Source: UBA4416 sp964543545 (GTDB taxonomy: Bacteria > Bacteroidota > Bacteroidia > B-17B0 > Aurantibacillaceae). Taken from it: a DNA stretch of 64,000 nt. The notes beneath the pieces were generated by a model. That model was not told the DNA's origin and did not search any database. It saw only the letters and a list, made by a program, of their open reading frames with translations. Positions 1-7,112 of this stretch are shown here, in pieces (position 1 is the stretch's first letter; every line of letters begins with the position of its first letter). The DNA is taken from positions 1 to 64,000 of the forward strand of contig CAZIYT010000002.1 in the NCBI GenBank assembly GCA_964543545.1, given 5' to 3'. A program made the translations under genes and the position numbers.

Positions 1-162
1 TTTGTAGTCGGAACCTACAGACCGGCCCGGCATTTCCATGCCAAAGGCATAGTAAGAGTTCTGTCTGTTTACGCTGCTGGCTTTCACTTCAAAGAACGTT
101 TGATCTTCAAATATATCCAAAAAAACTGTTTTTAACCATTTTTTCAGACTAATTCCAGGCGT
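1..162 (-). pseudogene. RHS repeat-associated core fragment, runs off left edge
   Basis: An open frame reads leftwards off the window from an in-frame stop at 163-165. It contains the sequence NSYYAFGMEMPGRS, which matches the start of the RHS repeat-associated core as found in Bacteroidota (YYxFGMxMPGR, normally followed by YRYGFNGKEKD beyond the edge). No ATG precedes the motif; the only possible starts are TTG-type. The frame overlaps the 3' end of the recombinase gene by 19 bases. This suggests either a truncated RHS 3' module left by recombination or a short gene with an unusual start. The remainder lies outside the window, so intactness cannot be judged. Confidence 0.5.
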
Positions 163-1211
163 TTAGAACTGAGTTTTTCATGCATCAGGTCAATTTCTGT
201 GTCTATGTACGTTTGGGCAAAAGCCACATAACGGTAGAAGTCCTTACTATTGGCGGCATGGCCGCTAATCTGCCTCACTGCTTGTTCATTCATGCCCAGG
301 CTGAGCATAGTGGTAATAGCAGAACGGCGCATCGTGTGTGTCGTAACCGCATCACAGAACCGGTATTGTTTTTTGCCCCCTATTAGTAAAGGCTGTGGAA
401 TGCCACGGCGCTGGCGTGTTCGCTCTATAGGTTCCGTAAAGCCATAATGTTCCATCACCAGCTTGATCTTTTTGTTCATATACACCTTATTAAAGACTGG
501 TAACAAGTGATGCTCATAAAGCTTGGCATATTTTTGAATGATGTCTTGGGCATATTCCGGGAGCTTTACCCGCGTAAAGGTTTGCGTTTTCTTCGATTTA
601 ACTTTTAAATAAGTCCGTTCATTGATCCATTCGAGGTTCGCCTTTTTAAGGGCCATCAGGTCAGAAAAACGAAGAGCCACAGCACAGCCAAACACAAAGA
701 CATCTTTTACTTTTAAGAGCTCTTCATTTAGTGTGCTTTCAAGCTCAGTATGGTGGATCAGGTGGTTCAGCCTTTCGGCAGAAAGTACGACGATTTCGAC
801 ATCTTCGGAAGGGGCATAAAATTTTTTATGAAAGCTGCCTATCGGGAGGCCTTTTTCGGTAATCAGGTAATTAAAAAAGCTTCTGAGTAACTTAACGGAT
901 CTGCCTACGTAATTGTCGTAATGTTCCAGATCGTCGTACATATAGCCTGTGAATGACAGGTAAAATTCTTTCCAGTACTTTTTTTCATCCTCAAATTGTT
1001 TCTTTGTCAGGCCGGTGATGTTCTTTAGCCTGATCGTAAATTTTCGTTTCTCGCTGAATTTTGTCAGTAAGAGTTCCAGGTAATAATAATTCTGAATACT
1101 GTCGGGTTTGATTTTTTTTCCGTTCTTCTGAAGATGCTTACCTTTTTTTACTTCATGGATAAATTTGTGAAGTAAAGGTAATAAAGGATATTCCGTTATT
1201 TTTTTAGGCAT
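144..1211 (-). CDS. Tyrosine recombinase / phage-type integrase
   Basis: A 355-residue site-specific recombinase that breaks and rejoins DNA through a tyrosine nucleophile. The N-terminal half (about 1-150) is a SAM-like core-binding region. The C-terminal half carries the catalytic set: Arg181 in ALRFSDL, His292-x-x-Arg295 in HTMRR, His318 in ISGH and probably Tyr328 in FYRYV. Length is close to other Bacteroidota integrases of this class. It starts at ATG 1211, directly downstream of the pseudopilin operon and 22 bases from it, and is followed by an RHS fragment. No excisionase or attachment-site duplication is visible, so whether it marks the edge of an integrated element is inference. Confidence 0.9.
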   Translation of the reverse strand: MPKKITEYPLLPLLHKFIHEVKKGKHLQKNGKKIKPDSIQNYYYLELLLTKFSEKRKFTIRLKNITGLTKKQFEDEKKYWKEFYLSFTGYMYDDLEHYDNYVGRSVKLLRSFFNYLITEKGLPIGSFHKKFYAPSEDVEIVVLSAERLNHLIHHTELESTLNEELLKVKDVFVFGCAVALRFSDLMALKKANLEWINERTYLKVKSKKTQTFTRVKLPEYAQDIIQKYAKLYEHHLLPVFNKVYMNKKIKLVMEHYGFTEPIERTRQRRGIPQPLLIGGKKQYRFCDAVTTHTMRRSAITTMLSLGMNEQAVRQISGHAANSKDFYRYVAFAQTYIDTEIDLMHEKLSSKRLELV

Positions 1212-1233
1212 AGTACCGGCTTAATATAAATCA

Positions 1234-2406
1234 TCACATCCCATCCAGCCCCGAGCTCATTTTGAACAGCGGCGTGTACATGGCTACCAGGATAAATCCT
1301 ACGAGTCCACCGAGGATTACCAGGAATAAAGGCTCTACCACTTTGCCGATTACGGCCTGCTGGTGCTCGATCTCCTCGGAGTACTGTTGGTTCAGCTTAT
1401 CGAAGATCAGCTCCGGGGCGTTCACCTCTTCCGATACCTTGATGAGCGATACCAGCTTCTTGGGGAAGATCGTATGCTCCGAAAGGCTTTCGTGCAGCTG
1501 CTTTCCGGCATACACATCTTTTCTCACCGAGTCGAGGGCAAACTCGATGGGGTAGTAGCCGATCATGTTTTTGACGAGGTCGAGGGCGTCGATCAGCAAG
1601 ACTTTGGAGCCTAAGAGCAGCTTCATCGACTGGCAAAAACGTGCCAAATAAATTTTGCGGATCAGCTCATTGATCACCGGGATCTTTAAGAAGATGGCTG
1701 CCGTGTATTTGCGGAACCAGGTTTTATGTTGTTGTGTCTTGTGGAAAAGCATGCCCGCAATCACGAGGAAGAGCAGGCTGTAAAAGATCAGTCCCGACTT
1801 CGCACTCACTTTAATGAGCAGTTGGGTCGTTGCCGGAAGGTCGGCGCCTGTGTGCTTGAAGATGTCACTGAACATAGGAACTACGAAGGAGAGCATGAAC
1901 TGCACGATGAGCACGCTCATCACCAAAACCACCACCGGGTAGGTGAGGGTGCTGATTACCTGTCTTCTTAATTTAATGGCGCTGGTATAAAATTTCCCCA
2001 GCTCCATCAGCACTTCCGGTAGCTTGCCCGATTCCTCGCCAATGCGGATGCTCTGGTATTCGTAAACCGAAAAGGTTTTGGGATGCTTGTGAATGGCTTC
2101 CCACACGGCGTTCCCGGAGATGATGTCGTCCTTGATCTGCATGATGATCTCGCGGTGCTTTTTCACTTTCATCTGGTCCTCGATAATTTCCAGGGCCGTC
2201 TTGATGTCGATGCCGGAGGATAATAACAAGCCAAGCTCCGAATAGAAAGCCTCTTTCTGTGTCTGCCCGAACTTCTTATCAAAGAAGGCAATGTCCTTGC
2301 TCAGGGTATCCGAGAGCTTTTCCGACAGGGAAGAGCCTTCTTCTGCCGGTGCTACAGGCTTTTTGCCGGGCTTTGGCTGGTATCTGGAGAGGTCAAGGCT
2401 GCTCAT
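1234..2406 (-). CDS. Type II secretion / type IV pilus inner-membrane platform protein (GspF/PilC family)
   Basis: A 390-residue protein with two T2SSF domains, roughly 60-185 and 255-380, each ending in hydrophobic segments (around 155-185, 205-225 and 355-380). The family anchors the assembly ATPase in the inner membrane and drives pseudopilin assembly. The motif YPIEFALDSVRKDVYAGKQL and the paired GKLPEVLMELGKFY region are typical. It is the last gene of a five-gene minus-strand operon and overlaps the preceding pseudopilin gene by 14 bases. No GspE/PilB ATPase, secretin or prepilin peptidase is present in the window, so the apparatus must be completed elsewhere or is specialised. Confidence 0.9.
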   Translation of the reverse strand: MSSLDLSRYQPKPGKKPVAPAEEGSSLSEKLSDTLSKDIAFFDKKFGQTQKEAFYSELGLLLSSGIDIKTALEIIEDQMKVKKHREIIMQIKDDIISGNAVWEAIHKHPKTFSVYEYQSIRIGEESGKLPEVLMELGKFYTSAIKLRRQVISTLTYPVVVLVMSVLIVQFMLSFVVPMFSDIFKHTGADLPATTQLLIKVSAKSGLIFYSLLFLVIAGMLFHKTQQHKTWFRKYTAAIFLKIPVINELIRKIYLARFCQSMKLLLGSKVLLIDALDLVKNMIGYYPIEFALDSVRKDVYAGKQLHESLSEHTIFPKKLVSLIKVSEEVNAPELIFDKLNQQYSEEIEHQQAVIGKVVEPLFLVILGGLVGFILVAMYTPLFKMSSGLDGM

Positions 2407-2908
2407 CGGGAGGTAATAATTCTATGGTTGTACTTAATAGCGTAGAGGCATCGTATTGCTTACGGAAAGATACGCGAAATTTCTGGCTTTGGAACATCAC
2501 CGCGCAGTCAAAGCTCCGGAGCAGGGGCAGGGCTGTTTGGTCGCTGGTGGTCACAGGCAGGAACCTGATGTCTTTCGCTTCCATCGCAAAGGTGTCGGTA
2601 TGCGAGGAAAATTTCAACAGCATATTTTTGCTGTCCATGTCCAGCCATACCGTGTTGGAATCCGTCTTAAAGGCGATGATTTTTTCCCCCTGGGCTTCCA
2701 CGGTTTTGGCCCGCTCCGAGAGGATCATCAGGGCCTTGTTCAACTGGTTGTAGTCTGTGATAAATTTGCTCTGCACCGTATAGCTCACAAACAGCTTCTG
2801 TACCTGGTTATAGCCCATGAACGCAAAAGCCACGAGGATGCCGGTCAGCGTCATGCTCACCAGCAACTCCATAATGGTAAAGGCTTTCAGCTTATGATTA
2901 ATTCGCAT
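2393..2908 (-). CDS. Pseudopilin with prepilin-type N-terminal methylation motif (GspJ-like position)
   Basis: A 171-residue protein beginning MRINHKLKAFTIMELLVSMT. The short basic leader, the AFTIMELL cleavage/methylation site with glutamate at mature position 5, and the following hydrophobic helix are diagnostic of type IV pilin-like proteins. The cleavage residue is Ala rather than the usual Gly, a tolerated variant. The C-terminal part is a small beta-rich globular domain with no clear family match. The start ATG overlaps the upstream pseudopilin gene by 11 bases and the end overlaps the GspF-like gene by 14, implying translational coupling. Assignment to the J position rests on order and length only. 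Confidence 0.8.
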   Translation of the reverse strand: MRINHKLKAFTIMELLVSMTLTGILVAFAFMGYNQVQKLFVSYTVQSKFITDYNQLNKALMILSERAKTVEAQGEKIIAFKTDSNTVWLDMDSKNMLLKFSSHTDTFAMEAKDIRFLPVTTSDQTALPLLRSFDCAVMFQSQKFRVSFRKQYDASTLLSTTIELLPPDEQP

Positions 2909-3254
2909 GGACGAGTTTTTGAAGTTCGCAGACCTTCTTTTCGGTTTTGTGAAACACGGTAATTTTGATGATGATGCAATCCGGGTAACGTTCGGAGTGG
3001 CTGATCGTTTTTTTCAGGGAAAACTCTTCCTCTTTGTATTCCTGGTCGAGGTAGTCGCGCTTCTCTTCCGTTTCCCTCAGGCGGTTTGTCGCCAGCTCCG
3101 AGGCTTTCAGCTTCAGGAAAGGTTGTGTGTTCTCCTGGATGTTCACATAGATGCCCATGCCCATCACCGATGCAAAAGACAGGATCGCAATGGCAATCAG
3201 TACTTCCGGCAGGGTATTGCCTTTGTATGTCCGTTTCAAAACCATTGGGCGCAT
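2898..3254 (-). CDS. Minor pseudopilin (GspI-like)
   Basis: A 118-residue protein with the leader MRPMVLKRTYKGNTLPEVLI, in which the class III signal is G/NTLPEVL: glycine at -1, glutamate at +5, then a hydrophobic helix (IAIAILSFASVMGMGIYV). The second ATG at 3245 would also give a valid leader. The remaining 80 residues form a short, charged globular tail typical of minor pseudopilins. It overlaps the upstream gene by 19 bases and the downstream pseudopilin by 11, so it belongs to the same transcript and probably the same pseudopilus. Family membership is clear; exact position in the pseudopilus is inference. Confidence 0.75.
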   Translation of the reverse strand: MRPMVLKRTYKGNTLPEVLIAIAILSFASVMGMGIYVNIQENTQPFLKLKASELATNRLRETEEKRDYLDQEYKEEEFSLKKTISHSERYPDCIIIKITVFHKTEKKVCELQKLVHAN

Positions 3255-4489
3255 GTGAGGTAGCTGTCTTTTTGTTTTTGCCAGGCAGGCACCGAAAGGC
3301 CCATGCTATAGCGTTTAGGATCAATGAAGCAGTTGTATAAATGATTTTCATAGACACCCGAAGGCGTCTGCAGCAGTAGGGTCCGGCAGCAGACTGAGCC
3401 GTAGAGGTTTCCCTGCACATCGGCATAGTCGGAGCTATAGAGCTTGCCGATGAATTCGAACTGTTTATTAAGCCGGATCATCATGCGGGATAAATTCTTT
3501 GGATCATTCGCCGCCAGCAAGCCGCCTTTGAACTTACAAGCGGTGCCAAAAAAAATACCGCGGACCAGTCCCTTCAATGAATCGGGGACATGCTCCGCAT
3601 ATACACAAAAAGAAGAAGGATAAGCGAATTCGCAGTCATCTTCCGTGACAATGCTATCCCTGCAGATCGCATGTACCGTGCCTTTAAAGCCTTTCTTAAA
3701 GATCACCTTGCGGGCAATGAGCAGCACATGGTTAAGCTGCGCGCTGTTCTCTACCGTAATCACATCCGAGGCAATCAGCTTGATGTTGTTGCTGAGCGAA
3801 CGGTTGCTCAATACCATGGTTCCCTGCTGTACCACTGCCGTTTGTTGTTTGAAGGATTGGTTCCATTGGTCGGGCAGAAAAGAGAGCAGACTGTCACTAT
3901 AAGGGTCGATGCCCGACTGGCTTTGTGCGATGCTTTCCAGGTAATGCTCGTCGAGCGGTGGAATATATGCAGGGGCCGGATGAATGTAGGGCTTCAGGGC
4001 ATTGAGGTCGGAGAAGCCATTCCCTTCGATGTAAGCGGATTTAATGCCTGCTTTCGGAAAGTAACAGTTGCCGCGGAAACGGACCTTTCCCGCAAGACCG
4101 ATCTGGCGGTTTTGCTCGGCCAGCACAATAGCAGTATCGCGCCAGGCCAGCGTGCCGAATAAGCCTGTTTTAGTGAGGCGGAAATGCGCATTTTTTGCTT
4201 TCACGTCGATCAGTACATAGCAGCCCCAGGCTTTTTTCCGTACGAGGATCGAATCGTTGTTGTAAGGCATCTGCTGCCAGCTATCACCGTTGAGGGGAGT
4301 ATAGTATTCCGAACGGGCAATCTCAAAGCCGCTCTCAAGGCTCAGTTGCAGCTGCATCACCGAGTTCTGCGCCTGCACCGAGCGTGTGTTGTAATAAGCC
4401 ACCATAATGAACAGGCTCAGGATAATGGAAATAAGAATGGAGATGATCACCGATACATACAAGGCGCCGCCTTTTAACCTGCTAAACAT
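3236..4489 (-). CDS. Membrane-anchored beta-rich protein of the pseudopilin operon
   Basis: A 417-residue protein I cannot assign to a named family. Residues 9-30 form one N-terminal hydrophobic helix after a short basic leader (MFSRLKGGALYVS), reminiscent of PilX/GspK-type minor pilins, but there is no Glu5 motif. About 200-340 consists of short repeated beta segments (IKLIASDVITVENSAQLNHV, then VLLIARKVIF and following) that look like a right-handed beta-helix or bactofilin-like stack. Several cysteines lie in the C-terminal half. It sits between the MORN protein and the two pseudopilins, overlapping the next gene by 19 bases. A tip or scaffold role in the pseudopilus is a plausible inference only. 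Confidence 0.6.
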   Translation of the reverse strand: MFSRLKGGALYVSVIISILISIILSLFIMVAYYNTRSVQAQNSVMQLQLSLESGFEIARSEYYTPLNGDSWQQMPYNNDSILVRKKAWGCYVLIDVKAKNAHFRLTKTGLFGTLAWRDTAIVLAEQNRQIGLAGKVRFRGNCYFPKAGIKSAYIEGNGFSDLNALKPYIHPAPAYIPPLDEHYLESIAQSQSGIDPYSDSLLSFLPDQWNQSFKQQTAVVQQGTMVLSNRSLSNNIKLIASDVITVENSAQLNHVLLIARKVIFKKGFKGTVHAICRDSIVTEDDCEFAYPSSFCVYAEHVPDSLKGLVRGIFFGTACKFKGGLLAANDPKNLSRMMIRLNKQFEFIGKLYSSDYADVQGNLYGSVCCRTLLLQTPSGVYENHLYNCFIDPKRYSMGLSVPAWQKQKDSYLTCAQWF

Positions 4490-4491
4490 GA

Positions 4492-5334
4492 TCAGGTGCT
4501 CACTGAGGTTTTCTTCGAAGTCTTCCTGCTGCCTTCGGTCTTTGGCTTTTTATGAAAGATAGATCTCAGCTTGTCACCGAAGGATTTTTTTTCTTTTGTT
4601 GTGGAAGGCTCCGTGGCTTTGTTTTCTTTGCCGCTCTTGCCAGGCTTTGAGTTAGCCTCCTCTTTGGGCTTCGTCTCTTTTGTTTCCGCAGATCCTTTTT
4701 TTCTTCCGAACAGGCCTTTTTTCTCTTTTTTTACGGGAGTCGACCCATCGCTTGCTTTCTTCTCTTTTTTCCGCCTCTCTTTTTTTACTTTTTGAGTCTT
4801 GATGATCTCTTTGCCTTTTTTATATTTTCGCTTCGACGTAAGATTGCCGTTGGTATCATAGGTTGTAAAAGTACCGGTCAGGAGATCATCCTTAAATGCG
4901 CCTTTAGCCATGATCTTCCCGTAATCGCTGTACAGCGCATAGTTTCCGTTCTTGCGGCCTTTCTTCCAGTTAGTGATCTCTTTCAGCTTGCCATCGGGGT
5001 ACCAGTTTTTCCATTCGCCCGATTTCACCCCGTATTTGAATTCCCCGCTTTCAAACAGCTGGTCGTTTAGGTAAAACGAGCGGTAGGTACCATGCAGCAA
5101 CTTACCATCGAAGCCACCTTTGGTTTCCATGATCTTCTGGGAAGTATACCAATGATAAGTCAGGTCGACATCCGGCTTGAACTGCTTCGGCTCTTTCAGC
5201 ATTTGCGTTTTTACCGTATAGTCGGGATAGTTGACGGTGATATTGAATGCCTTCATTTTATCGGGCTCAACAAAGCGCTGAGCAGATACAGAAAACGCAA
5301 ACAGGAGTATAAAGCTTAAAACGGGGCCCTTCAT
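4492..5334 (-). CDS. Secreted MORN-repeat protein with lysine-rich tail
   Basis: A 280-residue protein with a signal peptide (about 1-18, ending SVSAQ). Residues 70-170 contain four to five MORN/YwqK-like repeats, for example GEWKNWYPDGKLKEI and GNYALYSDYGKIMAKGAF. From about 180 to the end the sequence is almost all Lys, Glu, Ser and Thr, an extended basic tail. It is the first gene of the pseudopilin operon, two bases before the next start. MORN repeats in Bacteroidota are usually extracytoplasmic and of unknown role. The tail could bind polyanions such as LPS or DNA, but this is inference. Confidence 0.65.
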   Translation of the reverse strand: MKGPVLSFILLFAFSVSAQRFVEPDKMKAFNITVNYPDYTVKTQMLKEPKQFKPDVDLTYHWYTSQKIMETKGGFDGKLLHGTYRSFYLNDQLFESGEFKYGVKSGEWKNWYPDGKLKEITNWKKGRKNGNYALYSDYGKIMAKGAFKDDLLTGTFTTYDTNGNLTSKRKYKKGKEIIKTQKVKKERRKKEKKASDGSTPVKKEKKGLFGRKKGSAETKETKPKEEANSKPGKSGKENKATEPSTTKEKKSFGDKLRSIFHKKPKTEGSRKTSKKTSVST

Positions 5335-5459
5335 GATTTAAAGCCCTAAAATACGGGATTTTCGCCGGCCTTACAAATAATCAGCCTCATTCCCGCTCCG
5401 GATGTTCATGAAATACGAAATTGTTTATAGGATGTTAATAACCCGGCGAATACAGGACT

Positions 5460-5864
5460 CTAAGCCCGGGCGCGGTTTTTCTCCCCATGGAAGAACAGGA
5501 ACAAGCACACAGCAATCAAAAGCACATTATACTCCACGCCGTTGGAGCCGCCGCCCACTACAAACCAGCCTTCCCTGCCATGCACCAGGATAATGCCCAA
5601 TACCAGGATGATGATCGTGATCACAGTTGCCGCTTTGATGTAGCGGTTCATGACCAGGAGCAGGGCACAGGCCACGTGAGAGAGCTTTACCGCCCAGGCA
5701 ATCGCCAGCCCGAAAGGCGCGAGGCCAAGCGGGTCGAGGTAGAGCGTCCCGAAATCATGAATGCCGCCGTTGAACATGCCCGGCACGCTGTGCATGAACA
5801 GGATCACCGCAAGCGTGAGCCGTAGAATTAGGGTAGGACTTTGAATGTTTTTTATCTGAATCAA
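5460..5864 (-). CDS. DoxX family membrane protein
   Basis: A 134-residue integral membrane protein with four predicted helices. The N-terminal LILRLTLAVILFMHSVPGMF and the later KLSHVACALLLVMNRY and IILVHGREGWFVVGGG segments fit the DoxX family, small membrane proteins once linked to terminal quinol oxidases and now to redox or sulfur stress complexes. The only in-frame start is TTG at 5864; no ATG precedes the first helix. It stands alone between the MORN protein (opposite end) and a lipoprotein gene on the same strand. The specific substrate cannot be told from sequence. Confidence 0.8.
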   Translation of the reverse strand: MIQIKNIQSPTLILRLTLAVILFMHSVPGMFNGGIHDFGTLYLDPLGLAPFGLAIAWAVKLSHVACALLLVMNRYIKAATVITIIILVLGIILVHGREGWFVVGGGSNGVEYNVLLIAVCLFLFFHGEKNRARA

Positions 5865-5894
5865 TGGAATGATCTTAAATCTGGGAATGCTGAA

Positions 5895-6305
5895 CTAATA
5901 GGTGTGGAATAATTCTCTGAACCGGATCCGGCCGCCGGGATCGGTGTTCTGCCTGTCCGATAGTTTCGGGTTGCCGTCGATAAACAAGGTTGCCGTTGCG
6001 AATTCGCGGTATTTACCACATTCATCCGTGCCGGGAGTAGAGGCTATAAACTCTACACGTGTTACCCCTTCCGCGGCAAGGATGGCTTTGCTCCAGGGAA
6101 GAGAACTATTGATTTGTTTTTCCCTGGTTCCATCGGCTTTGACGTAGCTTACGGTAAGCTTACCCGAATAGTTGCCGGCGATCTCGTACGAGACCTTCCT
6201 CGTATGGATATTAGGCACAGGCTCTTGTTCCGGCTTTTTGCAGGAGATCATCAGGGCCATCAGGCACACTGTGCCGGGCAGACCAGGAAAGATGGATGTT
6301 TTCAT
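5895..6305 (-). CDS. Small lipoprotein of unknown function
   Basis: A 136-residue protein with a lipoprotein signal (lipobox LMISC, Cys about residue 22) followed by KKPEQEPVPN. The mature part is a short beta-rich domain containing YEIAGNYSGKLTVSYVKADG, a pattern seen in small Bacteroidota lipoproteins with an immunoglobulin-like or DUF4397-like strand arrangement. Two cysteines, including one at TDECGKY, could pair or bind metal. No neighbour suggests a pathway. The function is unknown. Confidence 0.6.
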   Translation of the reverse strand: MKTSIFPGLPGTVCLMALMISCKKPEQEPVPNIHTRKVSYEIAGNYSGKLTVSYVKADGTREKQINSSLPWSKAILAAEGVTRVEFIASTPGTDECGKYREFATATLFIDGNPKLSDRQNTDPGGRIRFRELFHTY

Positions 6306-6455
6306 CGTCTTTTAGGTTTAATGAAACAGCTACAGGGATGATACAAAGTACAGGAAAATAAGGATAGCTTCTATTACCTGTTTGCAGGTAATGTAGGGTC
6401 AGAGCCATCGGTTATGACACGCGTGGGTTGCAGGTAAGAAAAAAAAGATGTTGCC

Positions 6456-7055
6456 TCAGGATTCCGCGTTCAGCGGCACTTGTGCGATCGCCTCGTAATA
6501 ACACTCGTTATCGGAAAGCCATTTGTTTTTTCCGTCCTCCTCTTTTTCGGTCAGAGAGTATACCTCGCCGTCTTTCATCCGCTTAAGCCAGCCTCGCACA
6601 AAAGTATCGAAATCCGGTGCCATCACCGGCATCTCATCTCCCTCAAACATATCTTTTGAGCGCTGTAAGACACAGCCTTTCATGCCTGTGCTTTTTCCGG
6701 TTGTATCGATGCAGAGCGTGTCGTAGGAAAAATCGTCGAAGAAAGGCAGCCAGTCGCTATGCCAGTAAAAGAACTCGCCTTCCCGGTGCTTCTCTTTCAT
6801 GATCTGGTCGAACATGTTCTTTGTGCTCAGCACACGTTCCAGCGAAAAAAAAGTCATGCCTTCTATGTCGACAGATTCATAGGGCATACCGCCATTGCAG
6901 ACCTTGTACAATTCCATAAAGGAAGGAGGGATCTCCAGGCCGATCGCTTTCAGGAACCTGTCAGTTTCTTCCGCGCTGGCGCCCGGGTTCAGGAGCTCCC
7001 GGTATACCGGAAGCAGGGATTTGATGTCTTCGATCTGTGTGGAGTAGCTGGCCAT
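6456..7055 (-). CDS. SMI1/KNR4 (SUKH) family protein
   Basis: A 199-residue protein from ATG 7055; a longer GTG start at 7103 would add 16 residues reaching almost to the next gene and is unlikely. The core ASAEETDRFLKAIGLEIPPS, followed by FMELYKVCNGG, is the SUKH signature (helix, IPPSF, then NGG turn), and FFSLERV and WLPFFDDFSYDTLCIDTTG match later strands. SUKH proteins are commonly immunity proteins to contact-dependent or RHS toxins, and also occur as stand-alone cytosolic proteins. No toxin gene adjoins it here; an RHS fragment lies 6 kb away. It follows the receptor gene in the same orientation. Confidence 0.8.
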   Translation of the reverse strand: MASYSTQIEDIKSLLPVYRELLNPGASAEETDRFLKAIGLEIPPSFMELYKVCNGGMPYESVDIEGMTFFSLERVLSTKNMFDQIMKEKHREGEFFYWHSDWLPFFDDFSYDTLCIDTTGKSTGMKGCVLQRSKDMFEGDEMPVMAPDFDTFVRGWLKRMKDGEVYSLTEKEEDGKNKWLSDNECYYEAIAQVPLNAES

Positions 7056-7112
7056 TAATTTTTTAAGATAAAAATAAGAAAATCCCGCCTTTCCGCCAAT
7101 CACTCACCACTT

